From Nesterenkonia sandarakina (GTDB taxonomy: Bacteria; Actinomycetota; Actinomycetes; Actinomycetales; Micrococcaceae): DNA of 64,000 nt. The notes below the pieces were generated by a model, which was given only the letters and a program-made list of their open reading frames with translations, was not told the DNA's origin and did not search any database. The position numbers and the translations under genes are program-made. This document shows, one piece after another, positions 34,587 through 43,535 of this stretch. The DNA lies in assembly GCF_003003175.1 (NCBI RefSeq), contig NZ_PVTY01000003.1, positions 62,001-126,000 on the forward strand. Reading direction: 5' to 3'. Numbering within the stretch: position 1 is the stretch's first letter; each line of letters begins with the position of its first letter.

Positions 34587-35696
34587 GTGAACGAAGACCC
34601 TTCCCGGCTGCGACCGCGGACCGGCGGTCACGGGCTGATCGCCGGTCACGCGCGAGCCGCCGCGAAGGCGATGAACGACCGCGAGGAAGTCTCGGGGATG
34701 GTCAACCCGCTGGACCTCGAGGGGCTGCGCCGCCGTGAGGTCAAGGCCCGGCGCGCCTGGGGACACGCCCGACGCGAGGGCCGCAGCCGGGCGTCGATGT
34801 TCGGGCTGACCCTGTTCTGGGGGCTCACCCGCCTCGACACCACCCGCGGCATGCGGATCTTCAACCTGTTCCTCTTCCACTACGGCACGGTCATGGCCGC
34901 CGGTGCGGCCTACATGATGTTCTTCTCGGTCTCGGCCGCCCTGGTCGCTGGATTCTCCGTGGCCGGTCTGGTGATCGGCGGAGACCAGGAGCTCCAGGAC
35001 ACGATCGTGGATCTGACCAACGACGCGCTGCCAGGGGTGATCGGCGAGGACGGACTGGCCACGCAGGCCCAGCTCTTCGACACCGAGGGCTTCGGACTCA
35101 CCCTGGTGGTCTCGCTGCTGGTCGCCGCGGTGGCCTCGCTGAGCTGGATCAACGGGCTGCGCGCCGGGATCCGGAGCATCTTCGACCGCCCGCTGATGGA
35201 CGAGAACGTGCTGGTGGTGAAGTCACGGGACCTCGGGGTGATGGTGCTGCTGGGCACGATGCTGCTGGCCGCCACCGCGACCAGCCTGATCTCGGAATCG
35301 GTGCTGGAGGTCAGCGAACGGGTGCTGGGATGGAACCTGAACGTGCTTCAGGGGCTCGTCGGCACCGTGATCACCCTGGCGGTGCCGCTGGTCCTCGACG
35401 TGCTGGTCGCGATCCTGATCTTCCGGGTGGCCTCCCGCGTGGTGATGCCGGTCTCGGTGCTCTGGCGGGCCGCGCTGATCGCCGCGATCGGCTCCTCGCT
35501 GCTGCGCCAGCTCTCGACGTTCCTGCTCAGCGGGGTCGAGGGCGGAAACCTGATCGTGTCCTCCTTCGCCACGGTGCTGGGCTTCTTCGTCTACTTCTTC
35601 CTGCTCAGCCTGATCTACCTGCTCTGCGCCTCCTGGGCGGCGCTGGCCACCGACGACCGGAACCGCCGGCTGGGCCCGATCGCCGCCTCCCGCTGA
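34587..35696 (+). CDS. YihY/virulence factor BrkB-family membrane protein
   Basis: 369 residues from GTG 34587, about 30 bp after trpS; ATG codons at 34671 and 34698 are possible later starts, so the N-terminus is uncertain. About six membrane helices begin near residue 95, with GAAYMMFFSVSAALVAGF matching the family's start of TM1 and LSWINGLRAGIRSIFD the cytoplasmic loop. Function is unknown; members were once misassigned as RNase BN. Confidence 0.85.
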   Translation: MNEDPSRLRPRTGGHGLIAGHARAAAKAMNDREEVSGMVNPLDLEGLRRREVKARRAWGHARREGRSRASMFGLTLFWGLTRLDTTRGMRIFNLFLFHYGTVMAAGAAYMMFFSVSAALVAGFSVAGLVIGGDQELQDTIVDLTNDALPGVIGEDGLATQAQLFDTEGFGLTLVVSLLVAAVASLSWINGLRAGIRSIFDRPLMDENVLVVKSRDLGVMVLLGTMLLAATATSLISESVLEVSERVLGWNLNVLQGLVGTVITLAVPLVLDVLVAILIFRVASRVVMPVSVLWRAALIAAIGSSLLRQLSTFLLSGVEGGNLIVSSFATVLGFFVYFFLLSLIYLLCASWAALATDDRNRRLGPIAASR

Positions 35697-35711
35697 TCCC
35701 GCGCCCGCTGG

Positions 35712-35782
35712 GTCAAATTATCGTAGGCCTGCAGCGAATCGTAGAGCTCTAGCCCTACGACGTTTCAACAGGTCTACGATTT
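35712..35782. repeat. 71-bp inverted repeat, left copy
   Basis: Read in reverse complement, 37037-37107 matches this segment at 57 of 71 positions without gaps. It contains three ATCGTAG/CTACGAT-type units and an imperfect internal stem (TCGTAGGCCT with the CCCTACGA region). Together with the right copy it encloses one gene, the nuclease-like protein gene. Confidence 0.85.
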
Positions 35783-35890
35783 TTCACCTCAGGGTGCCCG
35801 GTGGGTGGCGTGCACTGCCCGGGCCGCCGGGTTATCCACAGACCGGCGCACTCGGGAGCCATGCGGCACAGCATTGCGCAGAGTGGACGG

Positions 35891-37045
35891 ATGGACCTCG
35901 CGACCTCCACCCCGCTTCCGGCGCAGATCACGCTCATCCGCTCCCAGGAGCTCCCGGACGGCATCCACAGCAGCACCCGGCTGAAGAGCGCGGTCAACGC
36001 GGGAGCGATGCTGCGGCTGCGGCGTGGCATCTACGTGCACACAGCGGACTGGCTCGCGGCCCCGCCGTGGGAGCGTCATCTGGCCGCCGCCGGCGCCGCT
36101 GCGATGACCCGCTCCACGCCGGTCTTCTGTCGCGAGACCGGGTTGGCGCTCCACGGCGTCCCGCTGATCCGGACCCCGGATGCGGTGCAGCTGCGCACCC
36201 GGCATCAGGGAGGCACGCGGCTGGTTCCCCCACCCGTCATGACCGGCTCCACGGACCCCCGTGCCGTGGTGCGGCGCCACCTCGCACCGGACGACGACGA
36301 GCGGGCCGCCAGCGCCTCGGTCGTCGCGCTGCGCGGGATTCCGACCCGGCTGCACGAACACGTGGCCCCGCCGCGCACCTCGCGCCCCGCGTTTCGACTG
36401 CTTGTCGGCGCCGGGCATGAGCCGCCGCACCAGGACCTGGCCATGGGCTTCCGAGATCATTGGCCCGGGTCGGTGACGCACTGCGCGGTGGAGGAGTTCG
36501 GACTGCTGCTGGCAGACACGGTGCCGCGGATGGAGACCGGGGCCGGCGTCGTCGTCCTGGACGCGGTGCTCGGCGCACGGGTGCGTTCCGGAGCACGTCT
36601 CAGCCTGGAGGTGCTCGAGGCATGGGGCGGGTTCATCCACTCGCAGCGGAGGCTCGGCCGGTGGCGGGCGTGCCTCGAGCTGGCTGATGCACGCTCGGAG
36701 TCTGCGGGGGAGTCCCTCTCCCGGGTCCGGATGCTGGACCTGGGGTTCGAGCCGCCGCAGCTGCAGGTCAGCTTTGATCTCGGCGGCACCGTCGCGCGCG
36801 TGGACTTCTACTGGCCGGGCGTCGGCGTGGTGGGCGAGTTCGACGGGAAGCTGAAGTACACCCGCGGGTCCGGACTCAGCGGTGCATCCGCTGAGGACGT
36901 CGTCTGGGAGGAGAAGCTTCGCGAGGATGCGCTGCGCGCCCGTGGGCTGAAGGTGGTGCGCTGGGTCTGGGACGATCTGCAGCGACCCGGCGCGCTGGCG
37001 GCACGACTCCACACCGCCGGCGTTCCGCTCGCGAAGAAATCGTAG
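35891..37045 (+). CDS. AbiEi-like winged helix + DUF559/Vsr-like PD-(D/E)XK protein
   Basis: 384 residues from ATG 35891 (alternatives 35861 and GTG 35801). The N-terminal part (TLIRSQELP...LRLRRGIYVHTADW) looks like the AbiEi antitoxin-type winged helix. The C-terminal part has a Vsr/DUF559-like nuclease core: Glu near 274 (ESLSRVRML), Asp near 306 (VDFYWPG) and E-x-x-K in VGEFDGKLKY (about 316-319), then VVRWVWDDL. Such fusions are abundant in actinobacteria and lack a tested role; defence or an antitoxin-like function is possible. It sits inside a 71-bp inverted repeat. Confidence 0.75.
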   Translation: MDLATSTPLPAQITLIRSQELPDGIHSSTRLKSAVNAGAMLRLRRGIYVHTADWLAAPPWERHLAAAGAAAMTRSTPVFCRETGLALHGVPLIRTPDAVQLRTRHQGGTRLVPPPVMTGSTDPRAVVRRHLAPDDDERAASASVVALRGIPTRLHEHVAPPRTSRPAFRLLVGAGHEPPHQDLAMGFRDHWPGSVTHCAVEEFGLLLADTVPRMETGAGVVVLDAVLGARVRSGARLSLEVLEAWGGFIHSQRRLGRWRACLELADARSESAGESLSRVRMLDLGFEPPQLQVSFDLGGTVARVDFYWPGVGVVGEFDGKLKYTRGSGLSGASAEDVVWEEKLREDALRARGLKVVRWVWDDLQRPGALAARLHTAGVPLAKKS

Positions 37046-37107
37046 ACCAAACGAAAAATCGTAGGGCTGCAGCTCTACGACAAGCTGCAGCCCTACGATT
37101 TTTTGAC
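37037..37107. repeat. 71-bp inverted repeat, right copy
   Basis: Inverted partner of 35712-35782 (80% identity). It begins within the final codons of the nuclease-like gene (AAA TCG TAG) and ends 15 bp before the end of sdhB. Its core is a perfect 21-bp hairpin with a T-run. Confidence 0.85.
37054..37103. terminator. Perfect 21-bp bidirectional terminator hairpin
   Basis: The left arm at 37054-37074 and right arm at 37083-37103 pair perfectly across an 8-base loop. A-run and T-run flank the stem, so it can act as an intrinsic terminator for both the nuclease-like gene and the opposing sdh operon. Confidence 0.9.
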
Positions 37108-37121
37108 TCGACGAGCGGGAA

Positions 37122-37910
37122 TCACATGCTGCGGGTCAGCACCGCTCGCTTGACCTCTTGGATGGCCTTGGTGACCTCGATGCCGCGCGGGCAGGCATCG
37201 GTGCAGTTGAAGATGGTGCGGCAGCGCCACACGCCCTCTTTGTCGTTGAGGACCTCCAGGCGCATGTCGCCGGCGTCGTCGCGGGAGTCGAAGATGAAGC
37301 GGTGAGCGTTCACGATCGCTGCCGGTCCGAAGTACTGCCCGTCGGTCCAGAAGACCGGGCAGGAGGAGGTGCAGGCGGCGCAGAGGATGCACTTGGTGGT
37401 GTCATCGAAGCGCTCGCGCTCCTCCGGGGACTGGATCCGCTCGCCGGTCGGGGCGGGGGAGTTGTTCACCATGAAGGGCATGATCTCGCGGTAGGACTGG
37501 AAGAACGGCTCCATGTCCACGATCAGGTCCTTCTCCACGGGCAGACCCTTGATCGGCTCGACCATGATCGGCTTGGAGGTGTCCAGGTCCTTGAGCAGCA
37601 CCTTGCAGGCCAGACGGTTGCGGCCGTTGATGCGCATGGCGTCAGAGCCGCAGACGCCGTGGGCGCAGGAGCGGCGGAACGTGAGCGAACCGTCGATCTC
37701 CCACTTGACCTTGTGCAGGGCGTCCAGCACACGGTCGGTGCCGTACATGGTGATCGTCCATTCGTCCCAGCGCGCGTCGTCGGAGAACTCCGGGTCATAC
37801 CGGCGCACCTGGAGGGTCACGTCGAAGCTCGGGATCTCGCCTCCGCCTCCGCTCTCCTTCATGTCGATCTTGGATGCGGGCTCAGCGGCTTCTTTGGTGG
37901 GAGTGCTCAT
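37122..37910 (-). CDS. sdhB: Succinate dehydrogenase iron-sulfur subunit
   Basis: 262 residues. The 2Fe-2S motif SCAHGVCGSDAM...C is in the N-terminal half; the 4Fe-4S and 3Fe-4S motifs CILCAACTSSC and CTDACPRGIE are in the C-terminal half. It transfers electrons from SdhA to the membrane anchor. ATG 37910 overlaps the sdhA stop by one base (TGATG). An N-terminal tail of about 25 residues with a Gly run precedes the domain. Confidence 0.97.
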   Translation of the reverse strand: MSTPTKEAAEPASKIDMKESGGGGEIPSFDVTLQVRRYDPEFSDDARWDEWTITMYGTDRVLDALHKVKWEIDGSLTFRRSCAHGVCGSDAMRINGRNRLACKVLLKDLDTSKPIMVEPIKGLPVEKDLIVDMEPFFQSYREIMPFMVNNSPAPTGERIQSPEERERFDDTTKCILCAACTSSCPVFWTDGQYFGPAAIVNAHRFIFDSRDDAGDMRLEVLNDKEGVWRCRTIFNCTDACPRGIEVTKAIQEVKRAVLTRSM

Positions 37911-39697
37911 CAGTACTTACGCTCCATCGGCTCGTAACGGGTGAAGACGACTGGCTTGGTGTCGGCACGGATGCCGGTGGTGCCATCGGTCGAGGACTCG
38001 GGGTCGAGGTACATCATCGAGTGGAGCATGAAGTTCTCATCATCACGCTCGGGGTAGTCCTCGCGGTAGTGTCCGCCGCGGGACTCCTTGCGGTGCAGGG
38101 CTGCCACGGTCATGACCTCGGCCATGTCCAGCAGGAAGCCGAGTTCCACGGCCTCGAGCAGGTCAAGGTTGAAGCGCTTGCCCTTGTCCTGGATCTGCAC
38201 GTTCTTATAGCGCTTGCGCAGATCAGCGATCACCGCGAGAGCTTCCTTGATGGTCTCCTCGGAGCGGAACACCTGCATGTTCGCGTCCATAGTCTCCTGG
38301 AGCTCGGTGCGCAGCGTCGCAGTGCGCTCACCGCCGGTGGAGGCGCGCATCGCATTGAGCTGGTTCTCGGTGAACGCCGTCGGGTTCTCCGGGATGTCCA
38401 CGAACTCTGCGGTGGCGGCATACTCGGCGGCGGCGATGCCGGCGCGCTTGCCGAACACGTTGATGTCCAGCAGCGAGTTGGTCCCGAGGCGGTTGGAGCC
38501 GTGCACCGAGACGCAGGCGACCTCGCCGGCGGCGAAGAGTCCGGGAACCACGGTGTCGTTGTCCTGAAGCACCTCAGCCTTGACGTTGGTGGGCACTCCA
38601 CCCATGGCGTAGTGACAGGTCGGGAAGACCGGCACCGGCTCGGTGTAGGGCTCGACGCCGAGGTAGGTGCGCGCGAACTCGGTGATGTCCGGGAGCTTGG
38701 CGTCGATGTGCGCCGGCTCCAGGTGGGTCAGATCCAGCAGCACGTAGTCCTTGTTCGGACCGGCGCCGCGTCCCTCGCGCACCTCGTTGGCCATGGACCT
38801 CGCGACGATGTCACGCGGTGCGAGGTCCTTGATCGTGGGAGCGTAGCGCTCCATGAATCGCTCACCCTCGGAGTTGCGCAGGATGGCGCCCTCGCCGCGG
38901 GCGGCTTCGGAGAGCAGGATGCCCAGTCCGGCCAGGCCGGTCGGGTGGAACTGCACGAACTCCATGTCCTCGAGCGGGATGCCGGCGCGGTAGGCCAGGG
39001 CCATTCCGTCTGCGGTCAGCGTGTGCGCGTTCGAGGTGGTCTTGAAGATCTTGCCCAGACCACCGGTGGCGAAGACCACTGACTTGGCCTGGAAGACGTG
39101 GATCTCGCCGTTGGCCAGGTCATAGGAGACGACGCCGGCGGTCTTCTTCTGCATGTAGGTGGTGCCGTCTTCGCGGGTGACTTCCTCATCCACGGTGAGC
39201 AGATCCAGCACGTAGTACTCGTTGTAGAACTCGACGTTGTGCTTCACGCAGTTCTGGTACAGCGTCTGGAGGATCATGTGACCGGTGCGGTCTGCGGCAT
39301 AGCAGGCGCGGCGCACGGCGGCTTTGCCGTGGTCGCGGGTGTGTCCGCCGAAGCGACGCTGGTCGATCTTGCCCTCGGGGGTGCGGTTGAAGGGAAGACC
39401 CATCTTCTCCAGGTCCAGCACGGCGTCGATGGCCTCCTTGGCCATGACCTCGGCTGCGTCCTGGTCCACCAGGTAGTCGCCGCCCTTGACGGTGTCAAAG
39501 GTGTGCCACTCCCAGTTGTCCTCTTCGACGTTGGCCAGCGCGGCGCACATGCCGCCCTGGGCCGCACCGGTGTGGGAACGGGTGGGGTAGAGCTTGGTGA
39601 GCACCGCGGTGTGGGCGCGCTGGCCGGACTCGATGGCCGCGCGCATTCCCGCGCCACCGGCGCCGACGATGACGACGTCGTACTTGTGAACCTGCAT
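37910..39697 (-). CDS. sdhA: Succinate dehydrogenase flavoprotein subunit
   Basis: 595 residues, normal length. The FAD-binding VIVGAGGAGMRAAIESG, the covalent-FAD histidine in RSHTGAAQGGM and the substrate region HPTGL and RLGTNSLLD are present. It oxidises succinate to fumarate at the inner face of the membrane. Part of sdhCDAB in the order C-D-A-B. Confidence 0.98.
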   Translation of the reverse strand: MQVHKYDVVIVGAGGAGMRAAIESGQRAHTAVLTKLYPTRSHTGAAQGGMCAALANVEEDNWEWHTFDTVKGGDYLVDQDAAEVMAKEAIDAVLDLEKMGLPFNRTPEGKIDQRRFGGHTRDHGKAAVRRACYAADRTGHMILQTLYQNCVKHNVEFYNEYYVLDLLTVDEEVTREDGTTYMQKKTAGVVSYDLANGEIHVFQAKSVVFATGGLGKIFKTTSNAHTLTADGMALAYRAGIPLEDMEFVQFHPTGLAGLGILLSEAARGEGAILRNSEGERFMERYAPTIKDLAPRDIVARSMANEVREGRGAGPNKDYVLLDLTHLEPAHIDAKLPDITEFARTYLGVEPYTEPVPVFPTCHYAMGGVPTNVKAEVLQDNDTVVPGLFAAGEVACVSVHGSNRLGTNSLLDINVFGKRAGIAAAEYAATAEFVDIPENPTAFTENQLNAMRASTGGERTATLRTELQETMDANMQVFRSEETIKEALAVIADLRKRYKNVQIQDKGKRFNLDLLEAVELGFLLDMAEVMTVAALHRKESRGGHYREDYPERDDENFMLHSMMYLDPESSTDGTTGIRADTKPVVFTRYEPMERKY

Positions 39698-39776
39698 CAG
39701 CTTGTGGCTCTCTTTTCTTGGTGTTCGGAAGCTTGAGAACGCGCAGTCGTGCGCACCGGGTCAGGCCCGGTGGGCA

Positions 39777-40283
39777 TCAGACGTTCTGGCAGAAGGAGGG
39801 TGACGACTCGAGCAGCTGGCCGGAGTTGTCGAGCAGGCAGGGCTCGAAGGTGAAGATGACCATGGTGCCGAGCACGATGATGACGATCACCGAGAGGTAC
39901 AGGATGGACTTGAGCCACATCCGTGTGGAGTCCTTCTCTGCGTAGTCGTTGATGATCGTGCGCATGCCGTTGCCGCCGTGGAGCATCGCCAGCCAGAGCA
40001 TGGTCAGGTCCCAGAACTGCCAGACCGGGTTGGCCCATTTGCCGGCCACGAAGCCGAAGTCGATCTGGTGGATGCCCTCGCCGACCAGCAGGTTCACTGC
40101 CAGGTGGACGAAGATCAGGACCACGAGCGCGGCGCCGGAGACGCGCATGAAGACCCATGCGGCCATCTCGAAGCTGCCGGACTTCGAGAATCCGTTGCGC
40201 AGGTACTTCGGATCGATGCGCCCGGAACGGGGGGCCTCGATGCCCTGTGCGGGAAGAAGGGCGTCAGATTTTGTGGTGGTCAT
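39777..40283 (-). CDS. sdhD: Succinate dehydrogenase membrane anchor subunit
   Basis: 168 residues with three membrane helices; the haem/quinone region is visible in VSGAALVVLIFVHLAVN and LHGGNGMRTIINDY. A long N-terminal segment (about 45 residues) precedes the first helix. It starts 2 bp after sdhC. Confidence 0.9.
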   Translation of the reverse strand: MTTTKSDALLPAQGIEAPRSGRIDPKYLRNGFSKSGSFEMAAWVFMRVSGAALVVLIFVHLAVNLLVGEGIHQIDFGFVAGKWANPVWQFWDLTMLWLAMLHGGNGMRTIINDYAEKDSTRMWLKSILYLSVIVIIVLGTMVIFTFEPCLLDNSGQLLESSPSFCQNV

Positions 40284-40285
40284 TT

Positions 40286-40672
40286 TCAGAACCCTCCCCA
40301 GCCGTCAAGGAACAGCATCAAGTGGCGGACGGTGAAGCCGATCATGGTGATGACCCAGAGGCCCATCACGGTCCAGAGCATCTGGCGGTGGTAGCGGGTG
40401 CCCTGGGACCAGAAGTCCACCAGGATGATCCGCAGACCGTTGAACGCGTGGAAGACGATCGCGCCGACGAGGCCGATCTCACCGACGATCATGATCGGGT
40501 TCTTATACGCGCCGATCACCGCGTTATATGCCTCTGGCGAGACTCGCACGAGAGACGTGTCGAGTACGTGGACCAGGAGGAAGAAGAAGATTCCGACACC
40601 CGTGATCCGGTGTCCGACCCAGGACCACATACCTTCCCGGCCTTTATAAAGGGTGCCTTTTGTCTGCGTCAC
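40286..40672 (-). CDS. sdhC: Succinate dehydrogenase cytochrome b556 subunit
   Basis: 128 residues from GTG 40672, preceded by GGGAGG; an upstream ATG at 40717 gives an unlikely N-terminus. Three helices; the SdhC signature WSWVGHRITGVGIFFFLLVH and HAFNGLRIILVD with haem-ligand and quinone-site residues are clear. It is the first gene of the sdh operon. Confidence 0.94.
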   Translation of the reverse strand: MTQTKGTLYKGREGMWSWVGHRITGVGIFFFLLVHVLDTSLVRVSPEAYNAVIGAYKNPIMIVGEIGLVGAIVFHAFNGLRIILVDFWSQGTRYHRQMLWTVMGLWVITMIGFTVRHLMLFLDGWGGF

Positions 40673-41101
40673 CTGTTGTTCCCTCCCTGCATCGTTGCAT
40701 GGCGTTCCGCGCCGCACAGTTACGTACGTGTATTTCTTCGCTGCGGCGGTGCGGAAACCGTGACGCCGAGGCGAGTCTGTTGTCAGCTACCAGACTAGAG
40801 CACCGCGGCCCCCGATGCGGGTCGTGGTGCCGTGCCGGAGGCTTTGTTGCGCAGCCCAGCGTAGGCCTGATCCGGGCCCGGAGGCGAAATGACGGCCATC
40901 TCCAAATGACTTCTACAGCGTGTAGAAAAACCGCAATGTAGGGACGCAATTCCGGAATCTGCCGTGCAGACCCTCGGCGGGGACGCTCTGCCTCCGCCTC
41001 GAAGGAGCCTTGCGCCCCGCGAAACCCTGCCCTGGGCCCGATCTGCCCACCCGCTGCGCGGCTGACTGAGCTCGGACCAGGTATGGGTCTAGGCTGGTGA
41101 A
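40673..41101. other. 429-bp divergent regulatory region (sdhC / manC)
   Basis: No gene is supported here. It holds the perfect palindrome TTCTACA-gcg-TGTAGAA (40911-40927), a second palindrome ATTCCGGAAT (40949-40958), ACGTACGT (about 40722-40729), and AT-richer patches that probably contain the sdh promoter. The manC side near 41060-41100 has no clear ribosome binding site. Confidence 0.6.
40911..40927. promoter_or_regulatory. Perfect 7-3-7 inverted repeat upstream of sdhC
   Basis: TTCTACA, a 3-base spacer GCG, then TGTAGAA. The TACA/TGTA core resembles sites of BlaI/CopY-type repressors, which use TACA-N2-TGTA; here the spacer is three. It lies about 240 bp upstream of the sdhC start and about 175 bp upstream of manC, so either gene could be the target. 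Confidence 0.55.
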
Positions 41102-42232
41102 GTGACTTCACAGGCATCCTTGGACAAGTTTTACACCGTGATCCCCGCAGGCGGGGTGGGCACGCGACTCTGGCCGCTCTCCCGGGCCAGCGCCCCGAAG
41201 TTCCTCCACGACCTCACTGGTGCCGGCACCACGCTGATCCGCGGCACCTATGAGCGGCTGGCTCCGCTCACGGGCAAGCGCGTCATGGTGGTCACCGGGG
41301 AGTCCCACCGCGAAGCCGTCCGGGTGCAGATCCCCGAACTGGACGAGAACGACCTGGTGCTCGAGTCCGAGCCCAAGGACTCCGCGGCCGCCATCGGGCT
41401 GGCCGCCGCGATCCTGCACCGCCGCGACCCCGAGATCATCATGGGGTCCTTCGCCGCGGACCAGGTCATCGCCCCGGTGGGGATCTTCCAGCAGGCGGTG
41501 CGCGAGGCCGTGGCCACCGCGGCAACCGGAAAGATCGTCACCATCGGCATCGCCCCCACCCATCCCTCCACCGGCTTCGGCTACATCCGCCGCGGCGCGA
41601 CGCTCGAGGTCGACGGGGCGCCCATCGAGGGTGCGCCGCATGCCCGTGACGTCGCCGAGTTCGTCGAGAAGCCCGGCCAGGAGCTCGCCGAGAAGTACGT
41701 CGCCTCCGGGGAGTACCTCTGGAACGCGGGCATGTTCGTCGCCCCGGTGAAGCTGCTGCTGGAGCACCTGTCCCGCGCAGAGCCCACGCTCTACGCGGGT
41801 CTCGAAGAGATCGCCGCCGCCTGGGGCACCCCGGAGCAGGCCGAGGTCACCGCACGGGTCTGGCCGGCGCTGCCGAAGATCGCGATCGACTACGCCGTGG
41901 CCGAGCCCGCGGCCGCCGCCGGTGACGTGGCAGTGATCCCCGGGAACTTCACCTGGGACGACGTCGGCGACTTCGCCGCGATCGCCCGGCTGAACCCGGC
42001 GCGCGAGCAGGAGTCCATGACGGTGCTGGGGGAGAAGGCGAGGGTCTATTCGGACCAGTCCTCCGGCGTCGTCGTCTCTGACACCCAGCGCGTGGTGGCG
42101 CTGATCGGCGTGGAGAACATCGTGGTGGTCGACACCCCGGATGCGCTGCTGGTCACCACCACCGACCACGCACAGTCGGTGAAGCAGGCCGTGGAGGCGC
42201 TGCGGGCCCAGGGAGAGTCCGATGTCCTCTGA
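41102..42232 (+). CDS. manC: Mannose-1-phosphate guanylyltransferase
   Basis: 376 residues from GTG 41102. The nucleotidyltransferase signature IPAGGVGTRLWPLSRASAPK at the N-terminus, SFAADQVI, FVEKPG, LWNAGMFV and FTWDDVGDF are characteristic of GDP-mannose pyrophosphorylases without the isomerase domain. It makes GDP-mannose from mannose-1-phosphate and GTP for mannolipids, glycoprotein or polysaccharide. It overlaps the next gene by 11 bp. Confidence 0.95.
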   Translation: MTSQASLDKFYTVIPAGGVGTRLWPLSRASAPKFLHDLTGAGTTLIRGTYERLAPLTGKRVMVVTGESHREAVRVQIPELDENDLVLESEPKDSAAAIGLAAAILHRRDPEIIMGSFAADQVIAPVGIFQQAVREAVATAATGKIVTIGIAPTHPSTGFGYIRRGATLEVDGAPIEGAPHARDVAEFVEKPGQELAEKYVASGEYLWNAGMFVAPVKLLLEHLSRAEPTLYAGLEEIAAAWGTPEQAEVTARVWPALPKIAIDYAVAEPAAAAGDVAVIPGNFTWDDVGDFAAIARLNPAREQESMTVLGEKARVYSDQSSGVVVSDTQRVVALIGVENIVVVDTPDALLVTTTDHAQSVKQAVEALRAQGESDVL

Positions 42233-43469
42233 GCCTGCACGCCGGACGGTGATGCTCAAGGCGGCCCATGCCTCGGCCTCCGAGGTGGTCGACGAGCTCG
42301 AGGCGACCCTGATTGCGATGCGCCGCGATCTGCACGCCCACCCCGAGCTGTCCTGGAAGGAAGAGCGCACCACGGAGCGGCTCGCCGCCGCGCTGCGCGC
42401 CGTCGGTCTGGAGCCGGAGCTGATGCCCGAGACCACCGGTCTCTACGTGGACATCGGCGCCGGGGAGTTCGCGGCCGGATTCCGCGGGGACATCGACGCG
42501 CTGCCGGTCAGCGAGCTCACCGACCTCCCGTACGCCTCCACACATCCAGGCGTCACGCATGCCTGCGGACATGACATCCACACCACCGTGGCGCTCGGGG
42601 TCGCGCTGAGCCTGCAGCAGCTGCACCAGCAGCGGATCAACGACGGCGACCCGACGGGTCTGGGCGCGAAGGTGCGCGTCATCTTCCAGCCGGCCGAGGA
42701 GACCATGCCCGGAGGCGCCCTGGAGATGGTGCGCCAGGGCGTGCTGGAGCCGCTGCCCCGGATCTTCGCGCTGCACTGCGATCCGCGGATCGAGGTCGGC
42801 ATGATCGGCACCCGCATCGGAGCCATCACCTCTGCGGCCGACGTGGTGCGGATCAACGTCACCGGACGCGGCGGACACACCTCCCGGCCGCATCTGACCG
42901 AGGACATGGTCTCCGCCCTGGCCCACATCGCGTCCACCGTGCCTGCGGTGCTCTCCCGCCGCGTGGACGTGCGCTCCGCGGTCTCGCTGGTCTGGGGACA
43001 GATCGAGGCTGGCAGCGCGCACAACGCGATACCCTCGAGCGGAACCCTGGTCGGGACCATGCGGATCCTCGACGCCGAGGCCTGGCGCGACGCCGGCAAG
43101 CTCCTCGATGAGATCGTCGAGCAGGTCGCGGCCCCCTGGGGGGTCGACGTCGACCTGGAACACATCCGAGGCGTGCCCCCGGTGATCAACAACGAGCGCG
43201 AGACCACCCTGCTGGAGCACGCCGGCCGGGAGGTCCTCGGCTCCGAGGGCCTCGAGCTCGCCCCGCAGTCCATGGGCGGGGAGGACTTCGCCTGGATGAC
43301 GCAGGAGCTTCCCGGCGCGATGTTCCGGCTCGGGACCAAGACCCCCGGCGGCATCGATTTCGACCTGCACCGTGGGGACTACGTCCCGGATGAGCGATGC
43401 ATCGGCTACGGCACCAAGATCATGGTCACCACGGCGCTCAGCGCGATCAACGAGCTGCGCCGGGACTAG
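42222..43469 (+). CDS. M20-family amidohydrolase
   Basis: 415 residues. Motifs of the M20D aminoacylase/hippurate hydrolase group: RRDLHAHPELSWKE, FRGDIDALPVSE, THACGHDIHTTVALG (metal ligands), FQPAEETMPGGALEMV and MGGEDFAWM. It would hydrolyse an N-acyl amino acid or amide; the natural substrate is unknown. It shares 11 bp with manC although the functions appear unrelated. Confidence 0.93.
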   Translation: MSSEPARRTVMLKAAHASASEVVDELEATLIAMRRDLHAHPELSWKEERTTERLAAALRAVGLEPELMPETTGLYVDIGAGEFAAGFRGDIDALPVSELTDLPYASTHPGVTHACGHDIHTTVALGVALSLQQLHQQRINDGDPTGLGAKVRVIFQPAEETMPGGALEMVRQGVLEPLPRIFALHCDPRIEVGMIGTRIGAITSAADVVRINVTGRGGHTSRPHLTEDMVSALAHIASTVPAVLSRRVDVRSAVSLVWGQIEAGSAHNAIPSSGTLVGTMRILDAEAWRDAGKLLDEIVEQVAAPWGVDVDLEHIRGVPPVINNERETTLLEHAGREVLGSEGLELAPQSMGGEDFAWMTQELPGAMFRLGTKTPGGIDFDLHRGDYVPDERCIGYGTKIMVTTALSAINELRRD

Positions 43470-43535
43470 CCGAGACGCGCCAGCGCCGCCGACATTGGCG
43501 CACGGGTCCCAGTGTGGCCTCGTAGGATGTCCCCT

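Larger units (their letters stand above)
35712..37107. mobile_element. Candidate inverted-repeat-bounded unit carrying one nuclease-like gene
   Basis: A 1396-bp segment bounded by the 71-bp inverted repeats and containing a single gene. The gene's last two codons and stop lie inside the right repeat. No transposase and no convincing target-site duplication were seen. Alternatively, the ends are two copies of a REP-like palindrome or terminators in opposite orientation. The sequence shows the repeats; mobility is inference. Confidence 0.35.

Noticed and set aside
35712-37107. Insertion sequence with transposase
   Set aside because: The only enclosed protein lacks DDE, HUH or serine/tyrosine recombinase motifs, and no target-site duplication was found.
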